This document shows positions 11,637-23,602 of a DNA stretch of 64,000 nt, piece by piece. The position numbers and the translations under genes are program-made. The DNA is from Lumnitzera littorea (lineage: Eukaryota > Streptophyta > Magnoliopsida > Myrtales > Combretaceae), in NCBI GenBank assembly GCA_024138015.1, contig JAMXBB010000011.1, forward strand, positions 72,172,522-72,236,521, given 5' to 3'. The number at the start of each line of letters is the position of its first letter. Position 1 is the first letter of the stretch. Under the pieces are notes generated by a model. That model was not told where the DNA came from. It was given only the letters and a program-made list of their open reading frames with translations, and did no database searches.

Positions 11637-14286
11637 TGTAAGCCCCAAAGTTAAGCCAATTGACTGTAGGATTGAATTTAAAACCCAAGATTTAAGGCGA
11701 TCGGTTAAAAGATCTGATCAAACCCAAATTATAAACTATTGAGAAGAATATTAGTAAAAATGACACCGTAAACGTGAATTTAAGAAAATAAGTAATAAAA
11801 TAAGAGACTATAAAATTTTCAAATTTTAAGCATAATAATTGCTAATTACCGAAAAGGCAAAAAGTGTAATCTAACAATTAATAAATTACTAGAGATAGAT
11901 TATATGTATACTAAAAATAATAGAATGACCTAAATAATATTTAAGAATATTTAATTATACTATATATGAATTTACATGTAAGTATAAATACGCGTAATTT
12001 CTTAAAATACGTGAAATGTGCTAAAATAATACTAAATGCTTAAAGAAAATTCATAATTAATTAGGGAAAAATCAAGAAAAATCAGGAAAAATCATGAATC
12101 ATCCAGAATTAGGTCGTGGCAGCTGGGAAAAATAAGAAAAAATTCGGCCAATTAGAATAAGTCAATATAAAAGCCAAAAATCAAGGGATAAGGCAATTGT
12201 CTTATCCCATTTAATGCACAATAAATCCCACAAAGCCCTATAAATAGCAAGAAAAATTCAGAAGCTCATTTGGACAGATAAAAATTAGAGAAAATTAGAG
12301 AGAGCTAAAAATTGAGAGAAAAATTCCTTTTAGAAAAAAATTAGAAAAAACTGTGCAATTAGGGCTTTCAAAGGGAACCCATACCAGACGAGCAGCTGGA
12401 AGTGGATGGCCATCACCACCACACGATGGTGGCAGTGCCCAAGCCGGCCGACAAAGCCACGGCGGCTCGCGGTGGCCGGAGCCACCCAAACCGATGAGTC
12501 CAAATTCCAGCCCGATTCTTATGAAATTTTGTAAAAATAGTAAATATAATTAGAAAATTATGAATTTTGTTATTATGGGATATTTTTGTATGTAGTTTGT
12601 AGGAAAAATATTATTTAGATGAAAACATGTCCCGTAATATAAGGTCCTTAAGAAATCATGTAAAACCAAGCACATTTCGGTTTAGAAATAAATGACCTTA
12701 GGAGTGTAGTTTGGAGCTCAATTTTTTTCTGTAGGATGTTCATGTGATATAGAACAGTGCTATGAAGCCATTTTTTTTGAATTAATTTTCGAAATTTTTA
12801 AGTTAATTTTTAGCCCTAAAATGATGGTAAAATTGGGTGATTTAAGGTTAATTAGGTGATTAGGATGTTAATTACTGATTGGGATATTAATTATATGTTT
12901 AGGGAAGTTAATCTCTGCAGTGGAACCCTAATCCTAGCCTTTGGGTACTAAGTATGGTTAATTAGGGAAATTAGGTAAGTAATATAATAAATTAGTAATA
13001 TGTGAAAATGTAAATTAATAAATCTAAAAAAATATGGTTGTTTAGATAATATTATAATAGAAATCAGAAAAATAATAAATCTGAAATGACATTTAATTTT
13101 AAGTAAATATCTCAAAATATAAGATTTTTACACATCGGGAATAAATCCGATACTTTAATTAGGACTAGCGTGTACCGAATAGCTTAGAATACTAAATTAA
13201 GATTCAATAGGATATTTGAATACTCAAGCTTAATGTGATTAATTTCACATTAGGATTCGAGCATGTTTAGGATTTAGAAATCGAACTAAAATCTAATTTA
13301 AAAATTGATGCGGAAACTGAAACCGAACCCGAACCCAACCCCAAACCTAGAATAATTGTAAAAGACTTAATACTTAAATAATTAGGCATATTAAACCTTA
13401 AAAAAAACCTAACAATAAGCGTTATAGGATAAAATGAACTTATAATATTTATATGAAAAGCTGAAACCACGTTCGTATTATAGGGATGATTGGAGATAGC
13501 CTGAGCAAATTGGACCTTGAGTGAGTGAGCGAGGAGTTGAGGTAAGTTGGGATTAATACGATGCTGTATTTTGGAGGCTTAAGATTATGCTTGGTTGTGC
13601 TTGTTAGATAGTTGAATGTATGCATGTGCTTGATTATGGGTGATGCCATGATTCTGTTTGTTGCTCTGTACATATTGTATGAATTGTATGAAATGATTGA
13701 TCATCTTAAACTGGACTTAATTAAATATCCGACCAGTAATCATAATCGGACATGCATTACAACCCGTTAGGGGAACTTAGGACTCTCCGGCCAAATACCG
13801 ACCCCTTCGGAAGGGATAGCGCAGGATTGCAAAATGGTCCCTTCTTCATCCTCCGTCGAACTAAGTGACAGGAGAGGAGGTCGCGGCGAGGATGCTGGCT
13901 AAGAAGCGGCAACAATTACTCTGAAGTTAGCAACTGCTGGATCCTGGGGAGTGAGGAAAAATATTGAAGAATAAAACTATATTTTTAAGGTTGAAGTTTT
14001 TACTTTAGAACTTTTCATTTTGAATAATGTAACAATTAGGAAATATATTACGGAGAAATATTGTAAACCTTAATTGCAATAATTGTATTATAATATATAT
14101 ATATATATTTCCTCACTTTCTTAGATAAATAATTTATTTAAATTACAAACTGTTTTCTTCAAAGCGGGTTAATCGTGGACGCCTTGTGTAGATCAGGTTT
14201 AAGATAGTGGTTGTAAGGCCAACTTCTATCTTAGGATGGTTTACACGGCGGTGGCTGTTACGACTGTGCCGCTTCAGGGTGTGACA
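11637..14286 (+). mobile_element. Solo LTR A (family 1, Ty3/gypsy type)
   Basis: Starts TGTAAGCCCCAAAG and ends CAGGGTGTGACA. Flanks TTTAC (11632-11636) and TTCAC (14287-14291) form a 5-bp target duplication with one change. It splits the gag frame of the minus-strand gypsy: gag motifs lie on both sides. Inside are a TATA box (CTATAAATAG, 12238-12247), a GC-rich leader segment (12360-12505) and a 3' segment shared with copies B, C and D. Compared with B it lacks ~293 bp at ~13891. Orientation is inferred from the TATA box and from the ...GTGACA end typical of LTRs that precede a Met-tRNA primer site. Confidence 0.85.
12238..12247 (+). promoter_or_regulatory. LTR A TATA box
   Basis: CTATAAATAG is conserved at the same place in copies B (35546-35555), D (42363-42372) and, on the other strand, C (45050-45059). 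It sits ~600 bp inside the LTR, where a U3 promoter is expected. Confidence 0.6.
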
Positions 14287-14291
14287 TTCAC

Positions 14292-14845
14292 ATCATAGAG
14301 GATCATAAGTAATTGAAATTCACAGACATATTCATCTATGCTTCGACTCCCTGTTTAAGCTCTTGAAGGCATTTAAATGTATCCTTCTCGTAATGTTCAA
14401 GAATAAATTAGCCTCATAGGACATACTTTATCTTGTTCTAAGTTCGAATCTCATGGCAGCCTTGTCAACATGTGGCCTACACTTGCTTCCACTACATTAT
14501 CGCGTAGCTTGAGAACTCTAAAGTAGCTAAATAAATTCTCACTTCATCTTCATAGCTGTAAAAATCAAATATTTTCTCGATCTTCTCTTCCCAATTGAAG
14601 TCCTCATCAATATTGCGAACTCCAACAAAGCTTGGAATTTGTACCTTGACGTTTTCTAATCCTTCTGGAGCTTAGGCATCCCTTTCATCAAAGTCAGGGA
14701 AGTTATCATCCTCCTCTTCTTCTACTTCATCTATAACATCATTCAACTCAATTCTTCTTTCGATATGGCAACCATCTCCTCTTGCTTCCTTAGCTTGATG
14801 CCAAGTTGAATAATGTTACTCGTCATTTCTTATCTTCTATACATT
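14292..14845 (-). pseudogene. Ty3/gypsy gag N-terminal part
   Basis: Translation on - gives NWEEKIEKIFDFYSYEDEVR then YLATLEFSSYAIM, matching the core of plant retrotransposon gag (W..K...F......K...A...L...A..WW). An acidic stretch precedes it. The frame continues across solo LTR A into 11636 and below, so the two pieces were one gene before that insertion. Internal stops are present. Confidence 0.7.
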
Positions 14846-14885
14846 CTTGCTTGCCTAACTACTTAGAAATATACTTATGCAACGG

Positions 14886-15440
14886 CCAATTTTGAATTGT
14901 GAACCAACCTAAGCTCACCTTAGGCGGGCCTAAACCGGCTATTGAATCATTAAGTTAGTAGGCTACCAAACTGACTACCCTTGAATTGGTGGTTTAGTCT
15001 AATAGATTGAGGCTCGATTAACCTTAAAAATTAAAAACATCATAAATAATATATAATATACTATATATTTATGTATATATATAATACAAACATACTATAT
15101 ATATAATGCAAATAAGTATACAGTATATGTAATATACAATAATTATTATATTGTATATAATATACCATGTAGTATGCTATATATATAACATAACATTACA
15201 AATTCATGTTTATATGATTTAAATGAATTATTTTGTGATTAAAAAAAAATTGAATTGAAAATAAAATTTTTTATTCATGAGCAATGATATAAAAAAAAAA
15301 ATCCCCATGGTTCGAAGACTACTGAACTGGCTTGGACTTGGCCCCTTAGGTGCCAGGTTTAGTTTACTCCCTTACCAGCCTATGAATCAATAGTTTAGGG
15401 CCGATTTTAGGTTGGTTCGGCTTGATGAACACCTTTACCT
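14886..15440. repeat. Fold-back, MITE-like element
   Basis: The outer parts are imperfect inverted repeats: GAACCAACCTAA near 14900, and the same word on the opposite strand near 15410. The middle (15040-15200) is a TA-rich tract of 'atatatataat' words. There is no ORF and the target duplication was not resolved. It lies between the gag start and the primer-binding-site-like sequence of the minus-strand gypsy. Confidence 0.35.
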
Positions 15441-16103
15441 AGAATAAGTTGGGCATCAACTACAACAGGTCGAGGTCCTCTTACCCGACACCAATAAGTT
15501 AGGCATTATATTGGGCCAACTTGGTATGTCAGTTGCTAGCAACTTAGCACATGAAGGTTTTCATTTCTACCATCATTTAATTAAATCATTTATTTTCTCA
15601 TTTGTCATTTGAGGAGTTTGGTTTCCTTATTGTCCACGAGCAAGAACATCACTTTCAGCATCAATAATGCCACCATGAACACTAAGAGTCAACATTGCTA
15701 CTTCTACGAAACATGACTATAGTTATGGATCATACTTACACACTAATGAAGCTCAACTTAATAATACAACTATCAGCAATGGCTTGAAACCACTTTGACA
15801 ATTTCAACTCGATGGTAATACTCTTACTATTAAAATTGAAGCCTCTGCTGAAAATAATAGCAAACTTAGGAATAATCAAATCCAATAGTCCCTACTTAGA
15901 ATCCATACCATAATAACTTGCTTTGTTTTTTACTTCGAAAAGTAGGGTAAAAGAAAGTATGCATGCTTCACAACACCCACTAACAAAACACATACATGAC
16001 TCTGATAATACCATCACACAACCACAATCTACCCATGAAAATAGTAATACTATAGAATGCTTCAAACTTCAAGAAAACAACACACACTCTAGTTTGATAC
16101 CTT
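15441..16103 (-). other. Gypsy 5' untranslated/gag leader region
   Basis: Sequence between gag and the primer-binding-like site. No motif beyond scattered short frames can be recognised. It probably belongs to the decayed minus-strand gypsy element. Confidence 0.35.
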
Positions 16104-16118
16104 GAGCTTTGATACTGG
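16104..16118 (-). other. Met-tRNA primer-binding-site-like sequence
   Basis: On - the sequence reads CCAGTATCAAAGCTC, close to the plant initiator Met-tRNA primer site TGGTATCAGAGC. Position and strand fit the 5' end of the gypsy whose gag follows at 14.8 kb. The adjoining LTR boundary could not be fixed. Confidence 0.4.
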
Positions 16119-16683
16119 GATTATATGATGCACCTAGAAGCTTAGTTATTGTTGAGGGCTTACAATAGTAGGGAATGGGTTCTTTGAGATATCAAAGAAA
16201 TGGGTGAGGTAGAATAAAATAGTAACCATGTGAAGCAACTCCTTGGATATGACTCATTGGGGAGCTTGGCATGAATCAATCCTCATTTGGTATGACTTAC
16301 ATGTTAAGGATTAAAGTCCACTTGCTACTAATCTCTAGCTACCAATGGAATTAGATATGATTATAGGGGTAAATTTAGGGAGATGTTTTCACAAAGGAAG
16401 AGAATATTCATATATTAGGCAAGATTGAGTCTAGTTGTATATAACGGAGAATTTTTACAGTAAGTTTCCTAAGGTAACTATGGAAAAAAAGGGAAATTAC
16501 TAGAAAGGGTAAATTGCAAATGGGCTATCCTATTACATAGTCAAAAGGATAATTAGGAAAAATACAAGAAAAGGAATATTCACAATTTACAGATGAAGGT
16601 ATCATGTGCCAAAGTGTTGTTGGCATCATACTTTAGTGAAGATTGTTCGTGGGTAAGAGTTATCTAGGTTGGTTAGCAGTAAG

Positions 16684-16930
16684 TCAGAGTTTGGCTTCTT
16701 TGGTAGAAAGGAAGCTCATCATCTTGAGGATTGGTTAGAGGAGGGGTACTTGCAGCTCGATAGGCATTAGCTTAACTTGAATGGGAAATAGCTTTGGGGT
16801 CAAGACTAGAGTTCTTACTAGCTTAGATAGGAATATGGACAAATTGATTGGAGAGTGAATTGAGCTAAGTGTTGAGCTAGTACTATGACTGATCCTCAAC
16901 TGGCAGTAAGAGCAATATGTGCTTAGACAG
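16684..16930. repeat. Direct duplication, left copy (~250 bp)
   Basis: From 'gagtttggcttctttgg' to 'gtgcttagacag' this segment is repeated, highly similar, at 17130-17391. The copies flank an LTR family 1 fragment. The sequence is non-coding and may derive from the LTR of the minus-strand gypsy. Confidence 0.75.
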
Positions 16931-17129
16931 TGTTACGCCTCAAAGTAGCAAAGTCATAATAGTCCCGCCGTGCAAACTATTCTAAGATAAAAGTTGGCCT
17001 TACAACCGCTATCCTAGACTTGATCTATACAAAGCGTCCACGACTAACCCATTTTGAAGTAAACAGTTTGTAATTTTAAAAAGTCATTTACCTAAAAAAG
17101 TAAGAATATATATATATACACTAGAATTA
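16931..17129 (-). mobile_element. LTR family 1 terminal fragment
   Basis: Begins TGTTACGCCTCAAAGTAG, the reverse complement of the 3' terminus of LTRs A-D, and follows it for ~195 bases to 'aagtaagaatatatatat'. The rest of the LTR is missing. Confidence 0.75.
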
Positions 17130-17391
17130 GGTTAGAGCTTGGCTTCCTTGGTAGGCTGAAGGTCGACAAAAGGAAGCTCATCATCTTGAGGATTAGTTAG
17201 CGGATGGGTACTTGTATCTCGATAGGCATTAGCTTGGCTTGAATGGGAAATAGCTTTAGGTTCAAGACTAAAGTTGTCACTAGCTTAGATAGGAATATGG
17301 ACAAATTGATCAGAGAGTGAATTGAGCTAAGTGTTGAGCTAGTACTTTGACTCATCCTCAACTAGTTGTAAGAGCAATATGTGCTTAGACA
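17130..17391. repeat. Direct duplication, right copy
   Basis: Second copy of 16684-16930, with a ~10-base extra word ('ctgaaggtcgac') near its start. Both copies end at 'gtgcttagaca'. Confidence 0.75.
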
Positions 17392-19068
17392 AGCGCAATA
17401 AGCCTTAGAGCCTAGCTTGAGCGAGTGGTCTAGAGGATGGAAATCCATCAAGAGGTGCTCCTCATGTCATAGGAGTTTGTAGCTAGGCATAGGTTTTGAG
17501 TGAAAAAATTAACCCTATTTATAAGATAATAAGGTTCATAGGTTAGGACAATGTATGAGATAGGTTAGAGGCAAGTGATTATCAAGATTCAACTAATGAG
17601 CTAAAATAGGTGTAGCTGGTAGAAATTGACTTATTGAAACTTTAAACCAATGTGGAGATTGTTAGAAAGTGCCTTGAATTTTATAAGACTTGTGTTTGAA
17701 GTACATAGGCTAAGGCAAAGTTTGTAGGAGTGAACTTAATTTGGTAGTCAATTTAAGTGAGGCCTAATTGGCTGAAACCAGGTGTGAGCTTGAACTTTAG
17801 CATCTAATGATATATAACTTTTTATTATAATATTTTATGTTATTAAAATTACTTTCTTTTACAAAGTGTTATGATTTAAGCTTCATGATTCTCTCTCTTT
17901 CTCTCTATATATATTTATATGTATGCTATAACAATGTATTAATAAGTGAAAGATAGTTTGAGAAACAGAGATTCGACTATGTAAATAGTCCATTTTGTGA
18001 CTACAATAGAGAAAACTGTATTAATATTGTTAAATCCAAATGGCATTTTACTTGGTTTTAAGGGTGTCCATGTGAAAGCACTATGCATCAAATTTTTTTT
18101 TTTCATTCACTTGTTTATTTTTTATTATTGCGTGCTCTATTGATATGTAACAAAATTCCAATCAAGTCCTAATTAATTGATTATATTTTTAACAAGAAGT
18201 TTCTTGTCTAGGAACCGAAATACTAATGCTACCTCTTAATACATGATGATAAATTAGAATTTAATAAAATGTTTATATAGGTTGATTTTTTATTAATCAT
18301 GTTAAATTAAATTTTGTTTTGGTCATCATTGAAAATCATACTAACACCAATTAATTTCTTTTATTTATTTATTTATTTATTTTTAACCCTTCCTTTTGGT
18401 CACCTTCTAGCGTGTACAAACATCTAGTTACGGATCCATAGTTCTTGAAGGAAAATTCAAAACATAAAATGGAAAAAGATACGATGTCTAACATGACAGG
18501 TCAGCTTTTTCGACGCTGATAGACAGGGCTTTATGATTTAGACAAGGAGTCAAGTCTTAAGAGTTGAATTAAGAGTGACAAAATTATTAAAATATTATTA
18601 TATTCTAATTATAATCAAAATGATCTAAAGTCCTATAAATTGATGGAATATAAGCACGTAAGAAATATTAATAACATGTTTAATTGATTTAAAAATATAA
18701 TTATCTATTTTTTATAAACTTATTTTTGTGTTTGGTTGATAGAATAATAATTACATAAAGTTTTTACTATTATGAAATGAGAAATAATAATTTATTTACA
18801 TGACGAAATAGTAATATCATTGAACTTGATTGGGATAGTTAATTTAGATATATGAGAAGATCGGGAGTTAAAAGGATGAATTGAGTTAGACTAAGGGTTA
18901 AACTGGGATTAGATTAAATCAGATCAATCCGATTTTGTAGCCATATCAGATTGAATTTAATTGGACCATACAGGTCAATCTAAGTTCGATAATACTAAAA
19001 AAAGGAATAGATATTCCTTAATCTTTTCTAGCATTTTTCCACATTTGTCTCTAAGATCTTAGCATGAT
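17392..19068. other. AT-rich region, no supported gene
   Basis: Non-coding. It contains a (TTTA)n run at about 18359-18384 and short CT and AT tracts near 17890-17915. The part up to ~17800 may still belong to a decayed retroelement. Confidence 0.4.
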
Positions 19069-19636
19069 TGTAATAACCTGATTGGAACTTCATTCATTAA
19101 GGTATTGTTTGGCATGAAATGTCATATGGTTTTATTCTTTAGTATAACAACTTCCTAAGAGATTGCCTATTTTACGATTGACCTAGCTTAAATATATTTA
19201 ACTTCAAAGTTTTAATGTACTCTAAGTTGTTGCACCAAAGGCGCCTCGATAATTAGAGTTTCATTGCTTAACATTTAAAGGGCATTATAATCTACCCCCT
19301 TACAGAATTGATGTCTTTGTCAGTTTCATTACATAGGTTTATAATCACTATCAGATAGGGCTTTGTCTTTCTAATCGATGGACTTCCTTAATACTACTTA
19401 TAATGATCAAATCAGAACTCTTTTTACTAAGGTATTGTCTGCTTTGATATTGAACATAGTACGGTTTTATCATTTGGTATAACAACTTCTCAAGAGGTTG
19501 CTTATTTTAGAATTGACCTAATTTAAGCACACTTAACTTCAGACTTTCGACTTACTTCAAGGTATTGTACCAAAAGATACATTGAAAATTAGAATTTTTT
19601 TATCTAGTATATAAGGAGTATTATAACGTAGTGCCA
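19069..19636 (-). mobile_element. Cassandra-like TRIM with 5S-rRNA-derived LTRs
   Basis: Two similar ~236-bp units (19069-19304 and ~19399-19636) flank a ~94-bp middle. Each carries a segment matching the reverse complement of plant 5S rRNA, e.g. AAGCACACTTAACTTCAGA near 19515, where 5S has AAGCACGCTTAACTTCGGA. An 'aagaggttgc' block matches the 5S 3' region. LTR 1 ends TGTAA.../...TTACA. Small size, no ORF and 5S sequence inside LTRs are the defining features of Cassandra. Because 5S is in sense on -, the element lies on -. Both LTRs are diverged; no clean target duplication was found. Confidence 0.75.
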
Positions 19637-20106
19637 TGGTTGGATAAAATTATGTTAGTGTTTTCAAAAGTTCCTAATTTGTTATTACCTGGTGCAATCA
19701 AATAAAATAATAGCAGTTATTTTTCTATATTTCTATCCGGTTCTATTCTGCAAAAGAATGCAAAAATGGGTAAAACTAATTAGTGAGCTAGGCTTCAAAT
19801 GTTGTGTGGATTGTCTCTTAATGCTTCCATCCATCGACCCACGTATTGCCATCACCACGCTCCACATCCCCGCGCCCCCCAACTTCTTGACTCCTTTGAT
19901 TTGCTAATTACGACAGCCATACAGCAAGCATCGATGAACTAAAAGAACTGAAGAATCTCAAATGAAATTATTAAAAAAGAACAAGATGGTAGAAAACGTA
20001 AGACATCTTCGGAGAATTAAAAAAAGAAAAAAAGAAAAAGAGAAAATAAAGAGGATTACATAAGGAGCTTTGCTGATGTTGAAACTTGAAACTATAGCTG
20101 ATCGAA
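19637..20106. other. 3' flank of DUF3339 gene 2
   Basis: Contains a C-rich word near 19860-19890 and an A-rich tract at 20015-20055. The last ~100 bases are probably the 3'UTR of the minus-strand gene. No other feature is seen. Confidence 0.4.
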
Positions 20107-20319
20107 TCAACTAACATGGATATGAATCCCAACAGCTATAACCAATATTGTAATTATACAGAAGTACAAGATTGCATGGACCAAAATGGCAATACCACTC
20201 GTTTCCATGTTCCCAAACTCCACTACCCTTCTTCTTGCTGGTAACTGGAACAACATACCTGGTGACAATAAGATAAACATGACTACTGCTACAACTATTG
20301 GTCCCCAGTCAGGACTCAT
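20107..20319 (-). CDS. DUF3339 family small membrane protein (copy 2)
   Basis: An intact 70-residue protein, MSPDWGPIVVAVVMFILLSP onward, with ATG at 20317-20319. It shares with copy 1 the frame DW.P, LL.PG.LFQLP...R..EFG.M.T.G.AI.VH and the terminal HIHI. Two hydrophobic stretches (residues ~8-26 and ~44-66) predict a two-helix membrane protein. Length and motif fit PF11820, whose function is unknown. It is convergent with copy 1, ~12.5 kb away, and the interval is filled with retroelement debris. Differences in loop charge (PARRR versus PGHNR) and helix sequence show that the two copies are old paralogues. Confidence 0.93.
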   Translation of the reverse strand: MSPDWGPIVVAVVMFILLSPGMLFQLPARRRVVEFGNMETSGIAILVHAILYFCIITILVIAVGIHIHVS

Positions 20320-20440
20320 TTTTCTACTTTTTTTTTTTCTTCTTTGAAGGTGAGCGTAGTATATGTGCTAGTAATCCGATGTGCGTGTAGTATTGGTTGC
20401 TACTGAAGTGATGGAAGATGGTTGTATTAGCTGAGGAGCA

Positions 20441-20450
20441 GTTTATAATA
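20441..20450 (-). promoter_or_regulatory. Probable TATA box of DUF3339 gene 2
   Basis: On - the sequence is TATTATAAAC, ~122 bases upstream of the ATG. A pyrimidine-rich leader (20325-20345 on the opposite strand) follows, as is common near plant start sites. Confidence 0.45.
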
Positions 20451-20579
20451 GGTGAGGGAAGAAAATGGAATTTCTTAGCAAACAAGAAGAGGGTGATGCT
20501 TAACTTAATGCGAGAGAACACAATATGGCTAGGAAGGAAGCAAAGTATGTTCAAAGTAGTGGGTTTGCTTTATGGAGAT

Positions 20580-23500
20580 TGAAGACACATGCTTTTTAGT
20601 CTTTCCTCAAACGAGTTCCAATAATTGATTACTCAAAGGTCATTTTATTAGTCGCTGTACAGATCAACGCCGGTGCCCAAAGATGGTGCTTAAAAAGCAA
20701 TACTACCAATTTCCTTTTGGTGATTTTGTTTTAATAATTTAACCAATATACCATTAAATTATCCTTAAATATGTAAGGAACACTTAGGATAAAATATTGA
20801 ATACACGTAAAACAAACTAGATTCATAGATGCATAGTTCCCGTCCTTTTGCATTTTTATTATAAAAGTTTACCACGGGTTTAGGCGAATCTACTTCAGGA
20901 TACTACTAAATTGGAAAATTAATAGGAATAGTATATACTCTTGTTTTTCGTAATTAGAGTATCAGATATTGCTTTTATTTTTTTACTTTTAGTAATGCCC
21001 TCCATTTTGATAGTTCATATGTCATATTAATTTAAAATTTGGGATAATTATAAATATGTAAAAAAATTATTAGTATTATTTAGATAGACTATCTCTTCTA
21101 AAAACTGGCATTAAAGGTTTATAAGTAATAAGGTTATTCATTAAACTGAGTCAAGCTAGGAACTAAATTGAATAGCAAAATATGATTCTTTTATAGTTTG
21201 GTTTAGTTCAAAGTTCAGTTTGAAAAGGATCCAAAAGGTTCGTAGTTCTATTTGGGAAGTTAAAGCAAATTGAATTGTTTGAATATAATTGAATTATTTT
21301 TTATTAAAAAATAAAAAGCAACATAGTTTGTTTAAAAACCTATTAGTATTGTAGTCTAACCTCACTTACTGTTTGCTTTTCTCTCATTCCCATTTTACTT
21401 TTAACTTCCATAATTCACTCATTTTTCTTTAATGTTATCTATTATCTATAGCAGACTCATGTGCCTTTATTGTCACCTATGATGCAATCTCCTTATAATA
21501 AAATATTTTGTGAATTTAGATTTTGTGTAATGTTCCTCAATTTGGATATCAATGTTGGTAGAGAACATTGATGACTATTAACATTATCAAAATAAAAATA
21601 GTGTTTTATAATGTGATTTAAATTGAATCAAACCAGATTGAACTATATTTAAAGTGGTTCGATTCAAAACCCTATACCATAAAAAGTGGATCAATTCATT
21701 AAGAGCTTGATTGAACTGTTTTAAATGCAATTCGATTTTTGATCCTTGAACTAAATTGAATAAAAACATAAATACCCTTAATAAGTAATGACAATTTTAG
21801 GAGGTGTTATTATTAGGGATGAGTAAATAACCTTATTGTATAGAGTATCCACCTAGACTCTACTTTACCAAATAGGTTTCGGGTAGGTAATAGGGGTTAC
21901 ATGATAGTTTTCAGGTAACAATTTCCTAAAACTTGCTCTCATGGGTTGGGTACGAGTATGACATCAAGTTACTCTGTATTGACCATGAAATTTGTACTCT
22001 AAAATATACATGGTGCAAGTTTTAGGGTACTTTACAACAATCTATAATAAAACCTTAAAACTATATGCTCTTGTGTCTATCGTCTTGTTTCTCTCTCTTA
22101 TTCCTTTTTTTTTTTTTTTGTTGGGTAAAACCTTGTTTTTACATTTTGAATATAATAGTTTTATGATTTGATATTTATTTTTATGATTTGAAAGGAAATG
22201 ATAAAAAAATAATAATAATTTAGCATGACCCAATCAGGAGTTGAAAGTTTCAATTATAAGAATTATTCTCTATTTTACCCATTAAAGTTTCATAATGTTA
22301 TAATTAAATGTGTTGCAAATATAAAAACCTTTTAAATATTATTATTTGATCCATTAATATAGTTACGAGTTTAATATCAATTATATGTCTGTACAATATT
22401 TTAAAAGAGTATAAAGTAAAACATATATATATATATATATATATATAGGTTCTAAAAGGTACTTTGTACCCTATAGAATTTACATGATATAGGGTGGTTC
22501 CCAAGTGCTATAGGGTAGGTTTTGAGTATAAGAGTCTTAAAACTTGTACTTATAGGATAAGGTACGAGTAAAGTGACATACCTTATCTATCATGTATATG
22601 CTTACCTTTAATTATTATGGTTTGTCCTTAACTTATGGAAAGCATGTTCGAGCAAGACAGATTCCTTGGGAAGCAAGTTTTCCATTTATAAACTTCATAT
22701 TAGAATAAATTTACTTCTACTTGTAATTATAGTACGTTTTGTATGATATTTATTATTGTTACAATAACATTTATTTTTAGAAATAAAATAAATATAAAAT
22801 AGAAAAGTTATTTTTTTAGAAATGATTGTTATTGGTAATATGTTAGAAAATTACATTCTAATATTTAATTCATTTAAATTTTTAGTATAGAAAATACTTA
22901 GTCCAATTTTTCCTAACTTCATTAGTTGTAGTATTAAGTTAGAAATATGATCAAATTACCAATATTCACCTATTGGGTCACCATGGAATATAACTAATAA
23001 GTATCCATTTAGGGAATAATAGTCTCATAACTTAAACTTTTTATTTCCTCAAGATAGGGAAAAAAAAAAACACACACACACAAACCTTATGAAAGGTAAC
23101 AATTATTTTCCATATAGAGAGAATAGAACAATTATCTAAAATAAAAATTTCTAAACTAATTTATAAGTAAACAAGGTAATAGAAAATAGTTTGAGTATAG
23201 TTTTTTATTTCTCCTTAACTACCTTTAAGTAAACAGGTCATTAGAGTAGTAAAAAAAGAGTACACTTAATAATAAGGTTGGCAAAAAAACCAATTGAACC
23301 ACAAACTAGATTGGACAGCGTTGAATGAAACCATAAATTAGGTTCAAACCATTTTTCTAGGTTTAGAAAAATTACAAATCAGATTGAAACCTTTTTTCAA
23401 GGTTCGAAAAATTTATGAGCTAAACTAAAATGTTATGAGTGGGGAAAGAAACGCAATAGACACTATGCTCATTATGAAAATTTAATGATAGTGCCACTAT

Positions 23501-23602
23501 CCAAATTATATGAACTTCTTTTGTTCATTAATTTGTCTTTTGACTTCTAAATAAGAATGCAAATGAATGGTGTGAACTTAAATAGTTTAAATATTTTGCT
23601 TA
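20580..23602. other. AT-rich intergenic region with MITE-like pieces
   Basis: No gene found. 21120-21780 has opposed 'ttgaattgaa...ggttcgattc' words suggesting a diverged fold-back element. 21813-22612 begins GGGATGAGTAAATAACC and ends with related sequence near 'atgcttacc', again MITE-like. An (AT)n run lies at ~22422-22447 and a short (CA)n near 23071-23082. None has a confirmed target duplication. Confidence 0.4.

Noticed and set aside
12295..12553. Overlapping 64- and 66-codon frames in LTR A
   Set aside because: Same GC-rich leader as in C. The frames are on both strands and are not conserved between copies.
19407..19632. Functional 5S rRNA gene
   Set aside because: 5S similarity is partial and degraded, with no intact box A/C or terminator. 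The two-LTR TRIM structure accounts for it.
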